Below are positions 5,283 to 5,872 of a DNA stretch of 5,872 nt, piece after piece. Under the pieces are notes generated by a model. It ran no database searches. It saw nothing but the letters and a program-made list of their open reading frames with translations, and was not told where the DNA came from. The stretch lies in NCBI GenBank assembly GCA_021805405.1, contig JAJZFK010000208.1, forward strand, positions 1,388-7,259, given 5' to 3'. The DNA comes from a bacterium. GTDB taxonomy: Bacteria; Armatimonadota; Chthonomonadetes; Chthonomonadales; Chthonomonadaceae. Both the position numbers and the translations under genes were made by a program. Position 1 is the stretch's first letter; every line of letters begins with the position of its first letter.

Positions 5283-5872
5283 GCGAGTTTTTGGAAGCGC
5301 TTCAGCAGATTGCCAGAGAAAAGGACATTCCTTTAGAGCGACTGGTAGAGGCTGTTGAACAGGCGCTTGCGGCCGCCTATAAAAACCACATGAAGAACCA
5401 TACAGTTCTTGGGGATGTGCGTGTCTCTATAGATTCGCGCAGCCATCAGGCACTGCCGTTTAGGGTTTACGCTGTGAAGCATGTGGTTGAGGAACTCGTG
5501 GATCCTATTAACGAATTTGACCTCGCCGAAGCCCGTGAGCTAAACCCCCAGGTTAAAGTTGGCGACGTTGTTAACGTTGACCTCCCCTCGATGGGTGATT
5601 TTGGCCGTATTGCCGCACACCGCGCGAAGCAAAGCGTCACTCAATATATTCGCGAGGCTGAGCGCGCCAAGGTTCTTGATGAGTTCCGTGAGCGACAGGG
5701 CGAGGTGATGACTGGCACTGTTCAGCGTCGCGAGGGCCGTACAGTCATTATTGCTCTTGGTAAACTTGAGGCAGCTCTACCGCCGCAGGAACAGGTAGAT
5801 ACTGAGCCCTACAGAATAAACGACAGACTTAAAGTTTACGTATTGGATGTTAAAGACGGTGCGAGAGGTGAT
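5279..5872 (+). CDS. nusA: Transcription termination/antitermination factor NusA, 5' portion
   Basis: The reading frame is open from the ATG to the window edge, 198 codons of a protein that normally exceeds 350 residues. It begins MSEFLEALQQIAREKDIP, and the first ~125 residues match the NusA N-terminal domain that contacts the RNA polymerase flap and exit channel: VEAVEQALAAAYK (23-35), GDVVNVDLP (95-103) and FGRIAAHRAKQSV (108-120). An S1 RNA-binding domain follows from about 140: GEVMTGTVQRREG, VIIALGKLEAALPPQEQ (156-172), YRINDRLKVYVLDV (178-191). The KH domains lie beyond the window. NusA modulates pausing, termination and rRNA antitermination in the cytoplasm. In many bacteria the gene follows rimP. 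Here the preceding genes are secreted carbohydrate-active proteins, and nusA has its own promoter and a structured leader. Confidence 0.95.
   Translation, partial: MSEFLEALQQIAREKDIPLERLVEAVEQALAAAYKNHMKNHTVLGDVRVSIDSRSHQALPFRVYAVKHVVEELVDPINEFDLAEARELNPQVKVGDVVNVDLPSMGDFGRIAAHRAKQSVTQYIREAERAKVLDEFRERQGEVMTGTVQRREGRTVIIALGKLEAALPPQEQVDTEPYRINDRLKVYVLDVKDGARGD

Noticed and set aside
5152..5358. 68-codon + strand frame across the nusA leader
   Set aside because: Its ATG is inside the predicted -10 region and it overlaps the clear NusA N-terminus out of frame; no similarity to RimP.
1..5872. CRISPR arrays, tRNA or rRNA genes, insertion sequences, att sites
   Set aside because: No regular spaced repeats, cloverleaf-like segment, transposase or terminal repeats were seen on either strand.

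Overview
The window is about 5.9 kb of bacterial DNA of moderate G+C content. Every gene is on the + strand. NusA and promoters of the -35/-10 type point to Bacteria. The large secreted LamG-containing protein, the CE2-like esterase and a nusA gene without rimP upstream would fit a saccharolytic member of a group such as Armatimonadota. That assignment is an impression from protein style, not a measured result.

Layout. Positions 1-105 hold the last 34 codons of an ABC-transporter ATPase that resembles the LivF/LptB type. Positions 106-357 hold no gene but contain several inverted repeats, two of which interlock like a pseudoknot, and a weak candidate promoter. Positions 358-1626 encode a secreted two-domain SGNH (GDSL) esterase of CE2-like design. 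After 9 nt, 1636-5052 encodes a very large secreted protein: signal peptide, LamG-type lectin domain, then a long region that I tentatively assign to the uncharacterised DUF5695 group. Positions 5053-5278 carry a strong 12-bp hairpin (probable terminator without a U-tract), a near-consensus promoter with an extended -10 (TTGCAA, 17 nt, TATACT), a leader with two hairpins and a possible 15-codon leader ORF. From 5279 to the window end is the 5' part of nusA (N-terminal domain and most of the S1 domain).

How the parts work together. The esterase and the LamG protein look like a two-gene operon for extracellular polysaccharide deconstruction: the esterase would remove acyl groups and the large protein would bind the glycan and perhaps cleave it. 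No cognate transporter or regulator is visible, except that the truncated ABC ATPase might be unrelated to sugars. The pair sits immediately before the housekeeping transcription factor gene nusA, insulated from it by the hairpin and by nusA's own promoter.

The most interesting items are the uncharacterised large protein with its invariant-looking acidic motif, the SGNH enzyme whose usual catalytic Asp position is Ala, and the structured nusA leader.
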